DNA of 64,000 nt from JAIWNK01 sp964453115 (GTDB lineage Bacteria; Chloroflexota; Anaerolineae; Anaerolineales; Anaerolineaceae), in assembly GCA_964453115.1 (NCBI GenBank), contig CAYVRT010000011.1, positions 1-64,000 of the forward strand, given 5' to 3'. A model generated the notes under the pieces. It ran no database searches, had not been told where the DNA came from, and saw only the letters and a list, made by a program, of their open reading frames with translations. Position numbers and translations under genes: made by a program. This document shows, one piece after another, positions 26,317-35,150 of the stretch (its first letter is position 1; each line of letters starts with the position of its first letter).

Positions 26317-26865
26317 ATGACTGAATCAACCCTCACCCTACAAGAACAAATTACTCAAGCAAAAGCCGCCTACGAAGCAGAGGAATTCACGCAGGCCGCT
26401 GCCGCCTTTAAATCCGCACAGACAGCCTACCTGCAAGCCAACGATCCACTGAATGCCGCCGAGATGGCAAACAATTGCAGCGTTGCCTTGCTCAAAGCTG
26501 GCAATGCCCAGGCTGCTCTCGATGCCGTTCTTGGCACGCCAGAAATCTTTGCCCAGGCCAACGACCCGCGCCGCCAGGCAATGGCGCTTGGCAACCAGGC
26601 CAGCGCACTGGATGATCTCAAAAAATATGAAGAGGCATTGTCCATCTATCAGCAGTCAGCATCCATTTTTCAACAACTCGGCGAACGCGACTTGCACGCT
26701 CTGGTGCTAAAGCGCATTTCAAATATGCAATTTCGCAACAAGCGCCGTGCAGAAGCCATGTCAACCATGGTAGATGCCCTGAATGCACAAACCCGTCTCG
26801 ATCTAAAAGATCGCTTCCTGCTCTGGCTGCTGAGATTGGTTGGCAAACTCAGCACCCCGCGCTGA
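26317..26865 (+). CDS. tetratricopeptide-repeat protein
   Basis: 182 aa, cytosolic, Ala-rich. Three to four TPR-like helix pairs are visible: AKAAYEAEEFTQAAAAFKSA, NAAEMANNCSVALLKAGNAQ, MALGNQASALDDLKKYEEAL and ALVLKRISNMQFRNKRRAEA (each 20 residues). TPRs mediate protein contacts; co-transcription with the double-XRE regulator suggests it may modulate that regulator (inference). It ends 8 bases before the TTG of the next gene. No enzymatic motif is present. Confidence 0.8.
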   Translation: MTESTLTLQEQITQAKAAYEAEEFTQAAAAFKSAQTAYLQANDPLNAAEMANNCSVALLKAGNAQAALDAVLGTPEIFAQANDPRRQAMALGNQASALDDLKKYEEALSIYQQSASIFQQLGERDLHALVLKRISNMQFRNKRRAEAMSTMVDALNAQTRLDLKDRFLLWLLRLVGKLSTPR

Positions 26866-26873
26866 GGATCATT

Positions 26874-27716
26874 TTGCAAGCCCGGCCAACAACCCCCGCC
26901 GATTGCGGGCGGCTTTCTGCTTTCTTACAAAATGCTTTTTACCGTCACCAACACCTTGATTGGGTTGATGCGCTTGCTCACATTGGGCAAACCACTTTCT
27001 GGCTCCTCGAAGACCATCAATCCGTCCTGGCCGCACTCGATTGCACGCCCACTCCACCGTCCATCGCCTGGGTACGCCTTTTTCACACCAACGTCGCTCC
27101 CCAACTTGCCTGGTCTTCTCTCTTCCCATCCATCCTGGAAGCGATCATTCACAGCCACCCTCAAGCCCAACAAATAGCCGCCGTCTCACTCTTCCACTGG
27201 TTTTCTGATCTGCTGTGCGATCATGGTTTTCTGCTTCATCAAAAAATTGTCATGTTGGAACGCAGCCATCAGCCTCTCCCCCAAAGCCCAACCTGCCCCG
27301 GCATCCAAATTCGCACTGTCCTACCTCAGGATATACCTGCCCTCGCCAGAATTGATGAAGAAACTTTTGAACCCTTGTGGATCAATTCACTCGAAAGCAT
27401 TCAGCAAGCCTGTTTGCAAAGCGGATATGCAACCATAGCCGAAAAGGCAGGCCAAATTGTTGGTTTTCAAATTACATCAATTCACACACTCAATGCTCAT
27501 CTTGGCAGGCTGGCTGTCGCCCCCAACTGCCAAGGGCAAGGCATTGGCAAGACGCTTGTTCTGGATATGCTGCAACACTGTCAGAACCTCGGCGTCCCAA
27601 CTATCAGCGTCAACACCCAAAACACCAACCTTCAATCGCTCCAGCTATATGAAAGCGTCGGCTTCCTTCGCACAGGCAGCACTTTTCCCGTCTACACCCG
27701 AAAGATAAAACCATGA
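26874..27716 (+). CDS. GNAT family acetyltransferase
   Basis: 280 aa. The start is taken as TTG 26874 because GAGG lies 6 bases before it and no ATG is available before the conserved part. The N-terminal half (to about 140) is divergent and may be a degenerate GNAT or substrate domain. The C-terminal half (about 145-280) has the acetyl-CoA motif LAVAPNCQGQGIGKTLVLDM (20 residues) followed by ISVNTQNTNLQSLQLYESVGF, split at the beta bulge. It acetylates an amine on an unknown substrate. Its stop overlaps the ATG of the AhpD-like gene. Confidence 0.85.
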   Translation: MQARPTTPADCGRLSAFLQNAFYRHQHLDWVDALAHIGQTTFWLLEDHQSVLAALDCTPTPPSIAWVRLFHTNVAPQLAWSSLFPSILEAIIHSHPQAQQIAAVSLFHWFSDLLCDHGFLLHQKIVMLERSHQPLPQSPTCPGIQIRTVLPQDIPALARIDEETFEPLWINSLESIQQACLQSGYATIAEKAGQIVGFQITSIHTLNAHLGRLAVAPNCQGQGIGKTLVLDMLQHCQNLGVPTISVNTQNTNLQSLQLYESVGFLRTGSTFPVYTRKIKP

Positions 27717-28075
27717 CCAATCGCTTACAAGAATTTCAATCCTACCGCTCCCGCATGAATGAACGCGTCCTGAGCATTGAACACCTCGGCATTAAACGTT
27801 TCTTCAATCTGGATACAGCCGCTTATAAAGACAGCGCTCTTGACTCCAAAACCAAAGAATTGCTTGGGCTGGTTGCCTCAATGGTCTTGCGTTGCAATGA
27901 TTGCATTGATTACCACATTCTACAATGCGTGTCTGCCGGGTGGAGCGACGCAGAACTTTACGAAGCATTCAATGTTGCTCTGATTGTCGGCGGCAGCATT
28001 GTCATCCCCCACTTGCGCCATGCCGTCGAAACCCTCGACCTGGCGCGCACAGATTCCCTACCCACAGAGGCCTAA
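27713..28075 (+). CDS. carboxymuconolactone decarboxylase/AhpD-like protein
   Basis: 120 aa, all-helical CMD fold. The core LVASMVLRCNDCIDYHILQC has CxxC (CNDC) plus the conserved His three residues on, the AhpD-type redox site that supports alkyl hydroperoxidase activity. It probably has a role in peroxide or thiol chemistry. It overlaps the upstream acetyltransferase by 4 bases and ends in a TAA that shares bases 28073-28074 with the stop of the convergent DUF554 gene. GTC context gives no strong ribosome site, as expected for a coupled start. Confidence 0.88.
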   Translation: MTNRLQEFQSYRSRMNERVLSIEHLGIKRFFNLDTAAYKDSALDSKTKELLGLVASMVLRCNDCIDYHILQCVSAGWSDAELYEAFNVALIVGGSIVIPHLRHAVETLDLARTDSLPTEA

Positions 28076-28746
28076 AACACCCAACTCGCCAGAATTGGCG
28101 CAATTATCAATGCCGGAAGAAAACTTGCAGCCCGAATTGGCCGCAGTTCCAACAAACTACCAATCGCAATCGCCAGCAAAATGACCCCACCTGTTGCACT
28201 CATTTCATTCATCATCGCCGGAGAAACCCAGGCTTGAACCTGCACAGCCAACAAAGTCAACGCCCCTTGATAAACAAGAATAACCACTGCTGAAAAAAGC
28301 ACCCCCACCCCCAAACTGGAAGCAAGCGCCAATGCAGCAAAACCATCCAACACAGCCTTTACCGCCAGGGTTGAATAATCGCCTGTCAGACCATCCTGAA
28401 TCGCCCCCAAAATCGTCATTGGCCCAACACAAAACACCAGCGAAGCCGTCAAAAAACCACGAGCAATCCCCTGCGAGCGCACAAAACGCAACTCAAGCCA
28501 TCGCCCAACATCTATCAGCCGCTCCTCAATCTTCCACCATTCCCCCAAAACAGCCCCAATCAACAAACTCCCCAGAACAACAAGAGCATTTTGGGTCTTG
28601 AAAAACATCTGCAAACCATAGGCCAATGTAAACAACCCCAAACCAGTCACCACGGTCTGACGCAAACGATCAGGCAAGCGCGTTCCCATTAAAAGCCCCA
28701 ACAGTCCGCCCACCAAAACCGTAATGACATTGAGTAGCGTCCCCAT
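28072..28746 (-). CDS. DUF554 family membrane protein (YdfK-like)
   Basis: 224 aa, about seven hydrophobic helices. The N-terminus GTLLNVITVLVGGLLGLLMG and the motif CVGPMTILGAIQDGLTGDYS (20 residues) are characteristic of DUF554 inner-membrane proteins, which have been proposed to be transporters but remain uncharacterised. It is the last gene of a minus-strand group (adenosyltransferase, alkyltransferase-like). Its stop TAG overlaps the TAA of the convergent AhpD-like gene in the sequence CTAA. Confidence 0.9.
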   Translation of the reverse strand: MGTLLNVITVLVGGLLGLLMGTRLPDRLRQTVVTGLGLFTLAYGLQMFFKTQNALVVLGSLLIGAVLGEWWKIEERLIDVGRWLELRFVRSQGIARGFLTASLVFCVGPMTILGAIQDGLTGDYSTLAVKAVLDGFAALALASSLGVGVLFSAVVILVYQGALTLLAVQVQAWVSPAMMNEMSATGGVILLAIAIGSLLELRPIRAASFLPALIIAPILASWVF

Positions 28747-28749
28747 AAT

Positions 28750-29298
28750 TTAGCCCTTGGCGCGCGTGGGTGAATCCATCCCCACCGCCTGATTCTCCAC
28801 AAACTCCAACACAAACAACAGCGAGGACAGTCGGTTCAAGTACCGCAACAAATCAGGATTCTGATTCCCCCCCCGTGCCTGCCATTCTGCCATTCGCCGT
28901 TCAGCCCGCCGGGTAATCGTGCGCGCCATATCCAATGTCGCCCCAGCCAGCGTATCCCCCGGCACAATAAACTCCTTTGGTAATGTCACCTGACCAGCCA
29001 GCGCGTCTGTCTGCTCTTCAAGCCAGGTTACCTTATCTTCATTCACTGCGTGAAACCGCTCCTCATTTTCCTCTGTCGCCGCCGACTCAGCCATCAACAA
29101 GTACAAATCTCGCTGAATATTCAACAACAATCCGCGCACAGCAGTAGTTTTTGCCAAAGAGCGGGCCATGCCAAGTGCCGCAGTCGCCTCATCCACAGCC
29201 CCCAAAACCTCCATGCGCAAATCATACTTCGTTACTCGCCCCTCTCCCAACACCCCGGTTGTCCCATCATCTCCACGTCGCGTATAGAACTTGCTCAT
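28750..29298 (-). CDS. PduO-type ATP:cob(I)alamin adenosyltransferase
   Basis: 182 aa from ATG 29298, chosen because GGAGGA lies 5 bases upstream. The N-terminal ATP loop is YTRRGDDGTTGVLGEGRVTK (20 residues); later DEATAALGMARS and ARTITRRAERRM with RYLNRLSSLLFVLE complete the active-site helices. It makes adenosylcobalamin from cobalamin and ATP for B12-dependent mutases or reductases. No B12 riboswitch is visible upstream. It overlaps the alkyltransferase-like gene by 4 bases. Confidence 0.95.
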   Translation of the reverse strand: MSKFYTRRGDDGTTGVLGEGRVTKYDLRMEVLGAVDEATAALGMARSLAKTTAVRGLLLNIQRDLYLLMAESAATEENEERFHAVNEDKVTWLEEQTDALAGQVTLPKEFIVPGDTLAGATLDMARTITRRAERRMAEWQARGGNQNPDLLRYLNRLSSLLFVLEFVENQAVGMDSPTRAKG

Positions 29299-29603
29299 TT
29301 TTCCTCCATCCACCAGCCAAAGATTTGCCAATCCACGCGCCCCTGTGCATCAAAAACCACACCTTCTGCTTCCAATAGCTCTCGCTGCACCAGGCTGCCC
29401 AGCCCATATCCATGTGGACTAATCTTCCCCTGTCGGTTAATCACCCGCTGCCACGGAACATCACAACCTTCTTTCAGCGCAGCCAATGCATATCCCACCA
29501 TGCGCGCCGTGCAACCGCCAACCATCCGGGCCACCTGACCATACGAGGTAACTCGCCCGGTTGGAATTTGCCGTACCGCCTCATAAATCCGATCATACAG
29601 CAT
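29295..29603 (-). CDS. alkyltransferase-like protein (ATL, MGMT homologue without active Cys)
   Basis: 102 aa, matching the short ATL family. The HTH and Arg finger region reads GRVTSYGQVARMVGG. The O6-alkylguanine transferase active site PCHRV is replaced by PWQRVI, so the acceptor Cys is Trp as in ATL proteins. These bind O6-alkylguanine in DNA and flag it for nucleotide excision repair. It stands just upstream of, and coupled to, the cobalamin adenosyltransferase. Confidence 0.9.
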   Translation of the reverse strand: MLYDRIYEAVRQIPTGRVTSYGQVARMVGGCTARMVGYALAALKEGCDVPWQRVINRQGKISPHGYGLGSLVQRELLEAEGVVFDAQGRVDWQIFGWWMEEK

Positions 29604-29609
29604 TGCAGG

Positions 29610-30149
29610 TTACCCTTTTAAACAATAATATAAATACCAAAACTGCTGCACATCAAACCCTGCCGCACAATCAGCCTCCCAAACAAATACCCCCGGTCTA
29701 CCATGCTGCCGCAATTGTGCATCCAATGCCAGGCATTCGCGTTGCTCCATTGCGCCAAGATCACCACTTTGCTCCAGCAACGTTAACATTGCCCGCCCAC
29801 GTACCTGCACCGCATATTCGGCCACAGAAGGCCTTTCCTCCAACAACACATCTTGCAAATAAGCCCGCCATACGGTTACCCGTTGTCGAGCATCTGCCAA
29901 TGCCTTCTTCCGCCATGCTGCCCGCCAGCGCTGTCGCGTTCGCTCAGCTGCTGCAATCAAGCCATCTCGCTCTGCAACTTCCAGCACCGATAACGGCAAA
30001 GCCTGCAAACATCTACTGCTTAACAGCCATCCCCCCGGCGTTAAGCGGGCATCACCCCGAACCGGCCATGACTGCTGCCCAGACAACAAATAGGCTTCCA
30101 TCTCTTGCGCTGCAACTCGCAGCATAGCCCAATCCAGTGCAGTGTTCAT
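29610..30149 (-). CDS. hypothetical helical protein
   Basis: 179 aa, not recognised. It is rich in Ala, Leu and Arg, with a long basic helix around 70-100 (ERTRQRWRAAWRKKALADAR, 20 residues) and an acidic, aromatic C-terminus (WEADCAAGFDVQQFWYLYY). There is no signal peptide or membrane helix. It lies 3 bases after the solute-binding protein gene on the same strand and 6 bases before the ATL gene, so it is probably translated, though no partner role is evident. Confidence 0.6.
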   Translation of the reverse strand: MNTALDWAMLRVAAQEMEAYLLSGQQSWPVRGDARLTPGGWLLSSRCLQALPLSVLEVAERDGLIAAAERTRQRWRAAWRKKALADARQRVTVWRAYLQDVLLEERPSVAEYAVQVRGRAMLTLLEQSGDLGAMEQRECLALDAQLRQHGRPGVFVWEADCAAGFDVQQFWYLYYCLKG

Positions 30150-30152
30150 TGC

Positions 30153-31829
30153 CTAAGGGGTGGGGGTGCTTTCAACCGGAGCGCGTTTTGCCAGACTCCA
30201 CTCCAAAACGGTCGCAAAACGATCGCCCGTATCAAATAATGGCCCCATCCGAACATTGTAAATCGCATCGCTTACCCCATAGGTATATACTGGATAAAAA
30301 AGAGGGAGCGCCGGCAATTCATCGGCAAAAATTACCTGAAAATTACGATAGAGCCGCTCACGTTCCGAGCGATTAAGCGTCACGCGTGCCTGTTCCAGAT
30401 ATTCACTTGCCGTTCGGTTATCCCATTGCGAATAATTTTGTCCCGTTTCAGCCTGCACCTGGTCCCAAAATGGGTAGGGGTCTGGATCAGGCGAGCCAGC
30501 CAGATTCAAATCTACCAGTGCAGCCTGATATGCGCGCGGGGTTAAGCGCTCAGCCACCAATTGATCATATGGCAACGCCTCCAATGTCACACCAACGCCC
30601 ACTTTCTCCCAATCAGCAGCAATCCGCTCCGCCAGCGCCTGATGCATCGGTGTTTCTGGGTAAATCAGCGTCAGCCGCAATTCCTCATCCCCTTTGCGTC
30701 GCACTGTGTCTCCCTCTTCTGCCAGCACATATCCGGCCTGTTTAATTAAGCTCAAAGCCTTTTCAGGGTCATATCCGGCCACAGGCAAACCATCATAATA
30801 CGCCCAGGTGCCCGGCAGCACCACACCATTTGCCATCAGCGCCTGCCCCTGTAACACATCATTAATCAACGCAGTGCGGTTAATCGCCAGATACAATGCT
30901 CGACGCATCTCCTTCGACTGCAAGAACATCGCCTGTTGATCTTTCAAGTTAAACAGCACCAGACTCATCTCCGGACGACGCCCCGTATACAGCGAAAGCC
31001 CCGGCTCGCGCATTGCATCGGGTAGCACATCCACAGTCACCTCACTAATCCCTTGCACCACACCCTCTCGATAGGCCTGTAAAGCACTTGTTGCATCAGG
31101 ATAGTAACGAAATACAATTGTCTCAATACTCGGCTCAACCCCATAATAGTCTGGATTGGCCTCCAGCACCACCCCCTGGATCTGCTCATTCTCAACAATC
31201 CAGCGCTGCAAACGATACGGCCCACTGCCAACTGGCTGCAAATTAAACGCATCATCCCGAAGTTCGGCAAAACTCTTCTCAGCCAACAAATGGCTGGGCA
31301 ACACACCAAAAGTCAAATAATCCAAAAACGGAGCAAATGGCTCTGGCAGCAAGAACTGCACATCCCTTCCTTTGCCACTTACCTCAACCGCTTGCCAAAA
31401 AGCGCGCAAATCCTCCGGTACAGCTTCTTCCCCCTGCCGCAGCATCTCCACAGTGAAGATAACATCTTCAGCTGTCACCGGTTGACCATCATGCCATTTT
31501 GCATCCTCACGAAGCAAAAAGTTGTACACCGTCCCATCCTCCGCAATCCCCCACGATTCGGCAAGGTCTGGGATAGGGTTGCCGCGCGTATCAAAGCGCA
31601 GCAAAGCACCATACAACAATCGGTTCACATCGCGATCAACCGGATTATAGAAATCCAGCACCGGGTTTAAGCGCTGCATTGAACCAACCAAAGCCTCGGT
31701 ATAACTACCTTTTTCATCCGGTTTGAGTTCGATAGTCGGCAAATCAATCGGCTGCTCGCTCAGCAGCAAAATCCCCACTACCAACCCGGTCAAGAAAATA
31801 ATCAGCAATTGCCAGCGTAGTTTTTTCAT
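30153..31829 (-). CDS. ABC transporter family 5 solute-binding protein (peptide/nickel type)
   Basis: 558 aa. An N-terminal hydrophobic segment (about 7-24, after MKKLRW) anchors it; there is no lipobox Cys. Then comes the family-5 fold: LVGSMQRLNPVLD, LAESWGIAEDGTVYNFLLRE (20 residues), WHDGQPVTAEDVIFTVEML, GSGPYRLQRW and RRALYLAINR. It binds oligopeptides or similar ligands outside the membrane. The partner permease and ATPase genes are not in the window. The gene is co-directional with secG. Confidence 0.9.
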   Translation of the reverse strand: MKKLRWQLLIIFLTGLVVGILLLSEQPIDLPTIELKPDEKGSYTEALVGSMQRLNPVLDFYNPVDRDVNRLLYGALLRFDTRGNPIPDLAESWGIAEDGTVYNFLLREDAKWHDGQPVTAEDVIFTVEMLRQGEEAVPEDLRAFWQAVEVSGKGRDVQFLLPEPFAPFLDYLTFGVLPSHLLAEKSFAELRDDAFNLQPVGSGPYRLQRWIVENEQIQGVVLEANPDYYGVEPSIETIVFRYYPDATSALQAYREGVVQGISEVTVDVLPDAMREPGLSLYTGRRPEMSLVLFNLKDQQAMFLQSKEMRRALYLAINRTALINDVLQGQALMANGVVLPGTWAYYDGLPVAGYDPEKALSLIKQAGYVLAEEGDTVRRKGDEELRLTLIYPETPMHQALAERIAADWEKVGVGVTLEALPYDQLVAERLTPRAYQAALVDLNLAGSPDPDPYPFWDQVQAETGQNYSQWDNRTASEYLEQARVTLNRSERERLYRNFQVIFADELPALPLFYPVYTYGVSDAIYNVRMGPLFDTGDRFATVLEWSLAKRAPVESTPTP

Positions 31830-31954
31830 CCTATTACACCGCTTTCTGCCATTTCAGGGCCTCAAAAGCCAAAAGAGCGAACTCCCCTCTTCACGAGCGG
31901 ATCGCCCTTCCAGCCAGCAAAATTACGATCGGTTGTTCAAACTGAGGGCCAAAC

Positions 31955-32182
31955 CTATTTTTGGCCGATTGCTACCGTTACCAGTGTGAGAATGAAAAAA
32001 GCAACGGCCAAACCAATTGTGCCAAAGAACAGCGTTCGTTCCACACCGCGCCGCGCCGAAAACGCCACGTCGGACTGCACACCGGTCAAACCGCCAAGCC
32101 CCACACCCTTGCTCTGCAAGATTACACTGGCAATCAGTGCAATTGAGATTATAATCAACGCAATGTCAAAGAAACTGATCAC
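31955..32182 (-). CDS. secG: SecG preprotein translocase subunit
   Basis: 75 aa, two membrane helices. The conserved loop VILQSKGVGLGGLTG is seen near residues 21-35, with FFGTIGLAVAFFILTLV as the second helix. It supports SecYE during protein export. AGGAGG precedes the ATG, and a good promoter lies upstream. Confidence 0.93.
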   Translation of the reverse strand: MISFFDIALIIISIALIASVILQSKGVGLGGLTGVQSDVAFSARRGVERTLFFGTIGLAVAFFILTLVTVAIGQK

Positions 32183-32212
32183 ACGAACCTCCTGTAGATT
32201 TCAAACGTTCAG

Positions 32213-32242
32213 ATTATACCGTCCTATACCCTAAATCGTCAA
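32213..32242 (-). promoter_or_regulatory. sigma70 promoter of secG
   Basis: Minus strand TTGACG (32242-32237), 18-bp spacer, TATAAT (32218-32213). The -35 box overlaps the first base of the divergent PHP gene's ATG, so the two starts compete for the same DNA. Confidence 0.65.
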
Positions 32243-33312
32243 TGACTATGCAAGAAATCACCCTCAACCTCCATATCCATTCTCGTTACTCCGATGGCCG
32301 CTCAACGCACGCCGAAATCGCACGCGCTGCTCTGCAGGCCGAAGTAGACTCCATCCTGGTTACAGACCACAATGTGCTTGTACAGGGAGCGGAATCCTAT
32401 TACAAGCTCAACAAAAAACGCACCCTCCTCCTCACCGGAGAAGAAATCCATGATGTTCAATGCGTACCGCCTCAAAACCACCTGCTCGTTTTTGGCGCCG
32501 CTCGTGAACTCGCCCCCTTTGCCAGCGACCCACAAAACCTCATCCGACAGGTGCAACAAGCGGGCGGCCTATCCTTCATTGCACACCCCTATGAAGATGC
32601 CCTGCCCGCATTTCACGAACCGGATATTTCCTGGCGCAATTGGGAAGTGCAAGGTTTTGACGGCCTGGAAATTTGGAACGCAATGAGCGAATTGAAGAGC
32701 CGCATCCGTTCCCCACTCCATGCCCTCTTTTACTCACTCTTCCCAAACACAGTTGCAGTTGGCCCACGCCGCGAGGCCATTCAAAAATGGGATGAATTAC
32801 TAAACGCCGGCAAACGCATCATTGCCATTGCCGGCAGCGATGCCCACGCCCTCTCCGCCCGTATGGGCCCCTTCCGCCGCATTCTCTATCCCTACGAATT
32901 CCATTTCCGCGCCATCAACAACCATCTCTACCTGGCACAACCCCTCAGCGGCGATCCAGTCACCGATCGAAACGCCATTCTCAATGCCCTTCGTCAGGGA
33001 CACCTCTTCATCGGCTATGATTTACCTGCACCAACCACCGGTTTTCAATTTACTGCCCAGGGACGCGGCCCAATTGCCATTCCCGGCGATGAAATTTCCC
33101 TCAACAGCGGCATTACCCTTCAAATCCACCTCCCAGAGCCTTGTCTCTGCTACTTAATTCGCAACGGTGAACGCTTTCAATCCTGGCGAGAAGGTGAAAC
33201 GCACACCCTGCTCATCAATCAACCAGGGGTATATCGCGTTGAATGTTACCAACCCTATCTTGGGCGTCTGCGTGCCTGGATTTTCAGCAACCCAATCTAT
33301 ATCCGCAAATGA
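32242..33312 (+). CDS. PHP domain phosphoesterase-like protein
   Basis: 356 aa. The PHP metal motif 1 is LNLHIHSRYSDGR (HxH) and motif 2 is VTDHNV; IAHPYED and IAGSDAHALSARMG supply the later ligands. It should be a metal-dependent phosphoesterase or related hydrolase, cytosolic. The C-terminal 110 residues include a beta-rich part after QPLSGDPVTDRNAI, common in stand-alone PHP proteins. No clear ribosome site precedes the ATG; a second ATG lies two codons on. Its stop overlaps the ATG of the ebsC-like gene (ATGA). Confidence 0.88.
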   Translation: MTMQEITLNLHIHSRYSDGRSTHAEIARAALQAEVDSILVTDHNVLVQGAESYYKLNKKRTLLLTGEEIHDVQCVPPQNHLLVFGAARELAPFASDPQNLIRQVQQAGGLSFIAHPYEDALPAFHEPDISWRNWEVQGFDGLEIWNAMSELKSRIRSPLHALFYSLFPNTVAVGPRREAIQKWDELLNAGKRIIAIAGSDAHALSARMGPFRRILYPYEFHFRAINNHLYLAQPLSGDPVTDRNAILNALRQGHLFIGYDLPAPTTGFQFTAQGRGPIAIPGDEISLNSGITLQIHLPEPCLCYLIRNGERFQSWREGETHTLLINQPGVYRVECYQPYLGRLRAWIFSNPIYIRK

Positions 33313-33800
33313 CCACAAACAACGTCACCCGTCTGCTTGATTCCCGAAAAATTCCTTATACAGCCTTTGAACTATCTGCCGAGAAACACAGCGCCCGTCA
33401 AACCGCGCTGACCCTTGGGGTTTCGCCGCATATCATCTACAAAACGATCGTCATCCTGCGTGAAAAGCCCGGCAAGCCAATCCTGGCTGTGATCCCTGGC
33501 GATCATCAGGTAGACTTGAAGACCCTCGCTGCACAGCTGGGAGAAAAGAAAGTCCATTTGCCTACCCAACGCGAGGCCGAACAACTGACCGGATTACAAG
33601 CCGGCGGCATTTCACCCCTGGCCTTGCTAAACAAAGGCTTTCAAATCATCCTGGACTCTGCCTGTCAGAGCGAGCAACAAATTCACATCTCTGGCGGTCA
33701 ACGTGGACTGAATATCCGCCTCCCTGTTAACGCGCTGATAGAATTGACCCGTGCCCGCATTGCCCCAATTAGTCAACCCAGCGAGAATGAGGACGATTAG
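33309..33800 (+). CDS. Cys-tRNA(Pro)/aminoacyl-tRNA deacylase (EbsC/YbaK family)
   Basis: 163 aa from ATG 33309, coupled to the PHP gene. It starts NVTRLLDSRKIPYTAFEL and contains KTIVI, VIPGDHQVDLKTLAAQLGEK (20 residues) and GGISPLALLNKG. These are the YbaK fold features with the catalytic Lys in IYKTIV. It hydrolyses mischarged Cys-tRNA(Pro) or similar. The C-terminus QIHISGGQRGLNIRLPVNAL (20 residues) matches the EbsC group. Confidence 0.92.
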   Translation: MTTNNVTRLLDSRKIPYTAFELSAEKHSARQTALTLGVSPHIIYKTIVILREKPGKPILAVIPGDHQVDLKTLAAQLGEKKVHLPTQREAEQLTGLQAGGISPLALLNKGFQIILDSACQSEQQIHISGGQRGLNIRLPVNALIELTRARIAPISQPSENEDD

Positions 33801-33951
33801 CCCCGAATCACCGCTACCGGACCTTTCGAACAATTTCAGCTCCGCACATCGCCTCAACCACAGCATTGACATCTGTGAAAGCGTGCGGCGCTTCATAATA
33901 CCCTCATCGAATGTTCCCAAACCAAAAGGTCTGCAAAGATCAAAAACGCTT

Positions 33952-33957
33952 TATAAT
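33952..33957 (+). promoter_or_regulatory. -10 element of a probably leaderless fhaA-like transcript
   Basis: TATAAT at 33952-33957 ends 9 bases before the ATG at 33967, leaving no room for a ribosome site. No -35 consensus is seen. Confidence 0.45.
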
Positions 33958-33966
33958 TATATTGTT

Positions 33967-34686
33967 ATGAAGTCACATCTGGATGAAATTGAAACCCGTT
34001 TGCAACACTGGATCGAAAATAGCGCCACCCGCTTGCCCTGGATGGACCCGGCACTCAACCTCACACATCAACTCGTGCAAGCCGTCCGCAACAATCTCAG
34101 CACAGCCCCCGACGGGCGCACCACGGCACCTTCCCAATACACCATTTACATCCATCCTGAAAGCACTGCTGCCTGGCAAATGGATGAAACCACTCTGCAA
34201 TCACTCGCCAGCGCCCTGCAACACAGCGCCCAAAACAGCGGAATTTCATTTGCCACCCCTCCCACTTTGCACGTTCTCTCCGACCCGCAACTCGTCCCCG
34301 GTCAAATGCGCGTACAGGCCATCGAAAACGACCTCAGCGGACAAACAGCCATCATGCCAGCCTTGCCCACTGCTCCACAGCCCGCCATCCCCCTGGGCGC
34401 GTGCCTCATCACTCCCGATCAGCAAACCTACTCACTGACCCAACCCGTATTCAATATTGGTCGCCGCCCCGACAATCACCTCGTCTTGCCAGACCCGCGC
34501 GTTTCGCGCACCCACATTCAATTGCGCATCGTGCGCGGACATTATATTCTTTTTGATCTTAATTCCAGCGGCGGCACCTACATCAACGGACAACGGGTTA
34601 GCCAGCATACACTGCGCCCCGGCGATGTCATCTCCCTTGCTGGCTATTTACTCATCTACAGCGAAGAATGCACCCCGCCTGCCTAG
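33967..34686 (+). CDS. FhaA-like protein (DUF3662-type N-domain plus FHA)
   Basis: 239 aa from ATG 33967. Residues 1-125 match the N-terminal domain found in FhaA of Actinobacteria (DEIETRLQHWIEN, then a fold with TIYIHPES and QVRVQAIEND-like strand RVQAIEND). Residues 140-235 form an FHA domain: FNIGRRPDNHLVL, DPRVSRTHIQL, DLNSSGGTYINGQRV, with Arg, Ser and His of the phosphothreonine pocket present. It likely binds a phosphorylated wall-growth partner. It heads a cluster with a second FHA protein, mtnP and the SEDS-PBP fusion. Confidence 0.88.
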   Translation: MKSHLDEIETRLQHWIENSATRLPWMDPALNLTHQLVQAVRNNLSTAPDGRTTAPSQYTIYIHPESTAAWQMDETTLQSLASALQHSAQNSGISFATPPTLHVLSDPQLVPGQMRVQAIENDLSGQTAIMPALPTAPQPAIPLGACLITPDQQTYSLTQPVFNIGRRPDNHLVLPDPRVSRTHIQLRIVRGHYILFDLNSSGGTYINGQRVSQHTLRPGDVISLAGYLLIYSEECTPPA

Positions 34687-34699
34687 GAAAGGAAACTCG

Positions 34700-35119
34700 A
34701 TGAGCGGCATCCTCATTCTCATTTTGCGCGTTCTCCTATCCATCTGTTTATATGGCTTTCTCATTTGGGCGCTCATCACTTTATGGCGAGAATTACGCGC
34801 CCACACCCAACTCATCCACCCGCAACAAGCCCCCGCTCTACGATTAACGATTCTGGATGGTGCACCTCAACAAGAAACGCAACTGTCCTTGCCTGAAGTG
34901 ATCCTCGGACGCGACCCTGCAGCCCACCTCGTATTGAACAACGAAACCGTTTCTGCCCGCCACGCCCGCATCAGCTTTCACCACAATCAATGGTGGGTTG
35001 AAGATTTGCAAACCACCAATGGCACCTATTTGAACGATCAGCGCATCGAATCCGCTACCGTCCTGGTCAACGGCGATGAACTGCGCTGCGGACAAGTCGT
35101 ATTAACCATCAGCATCTAA
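34700..35119 (+). CDS. membrane-anchored FHA protein (FhaB-like)
   Basis: 139 aa from ATG 34700, with AAGGAAA close upstream. One hydrophobic helix spans about 3-28 (LILILRVLLSICLYGFLIWA, 20 residues). The FHA domain covers about 50-137: VILGRDPAAHLVLNNETVSA (20 residues), RHARIS, and TTNGTYLNDQRI. The order fhaA-fhaB matches the actinobacterial fhaA-fhaB-pstP-rodA-pbpA operon, where FhaB (FipA) recruits phosphoproteins to the growth site. Here no phosphatase or Ser/Thr kinase is next to it. Confidence 0.88.
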   Translation: MSGILILILRVLLSICLYGFLIWALITLWRELRAHTQLIHPQQAPALRLTILDGAPQQETQLSLPEVILGRDPAAHLVLNNETVSARHARISFHHNQWWVEDLQTTNGTYLNDQRIESATVLVNGDELRCGQVVLTISI

Positions 35120-35150
35120 AATCGAACGCTCACGAATGAAAGGAAGCAGT

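Noticed and set aside
31830..31954. Small gene or RNA between secG and the solute-binding protein gene
   Set aside because: No start codon with a ribosome site and no convincing structure; only an imperfect hairpin.
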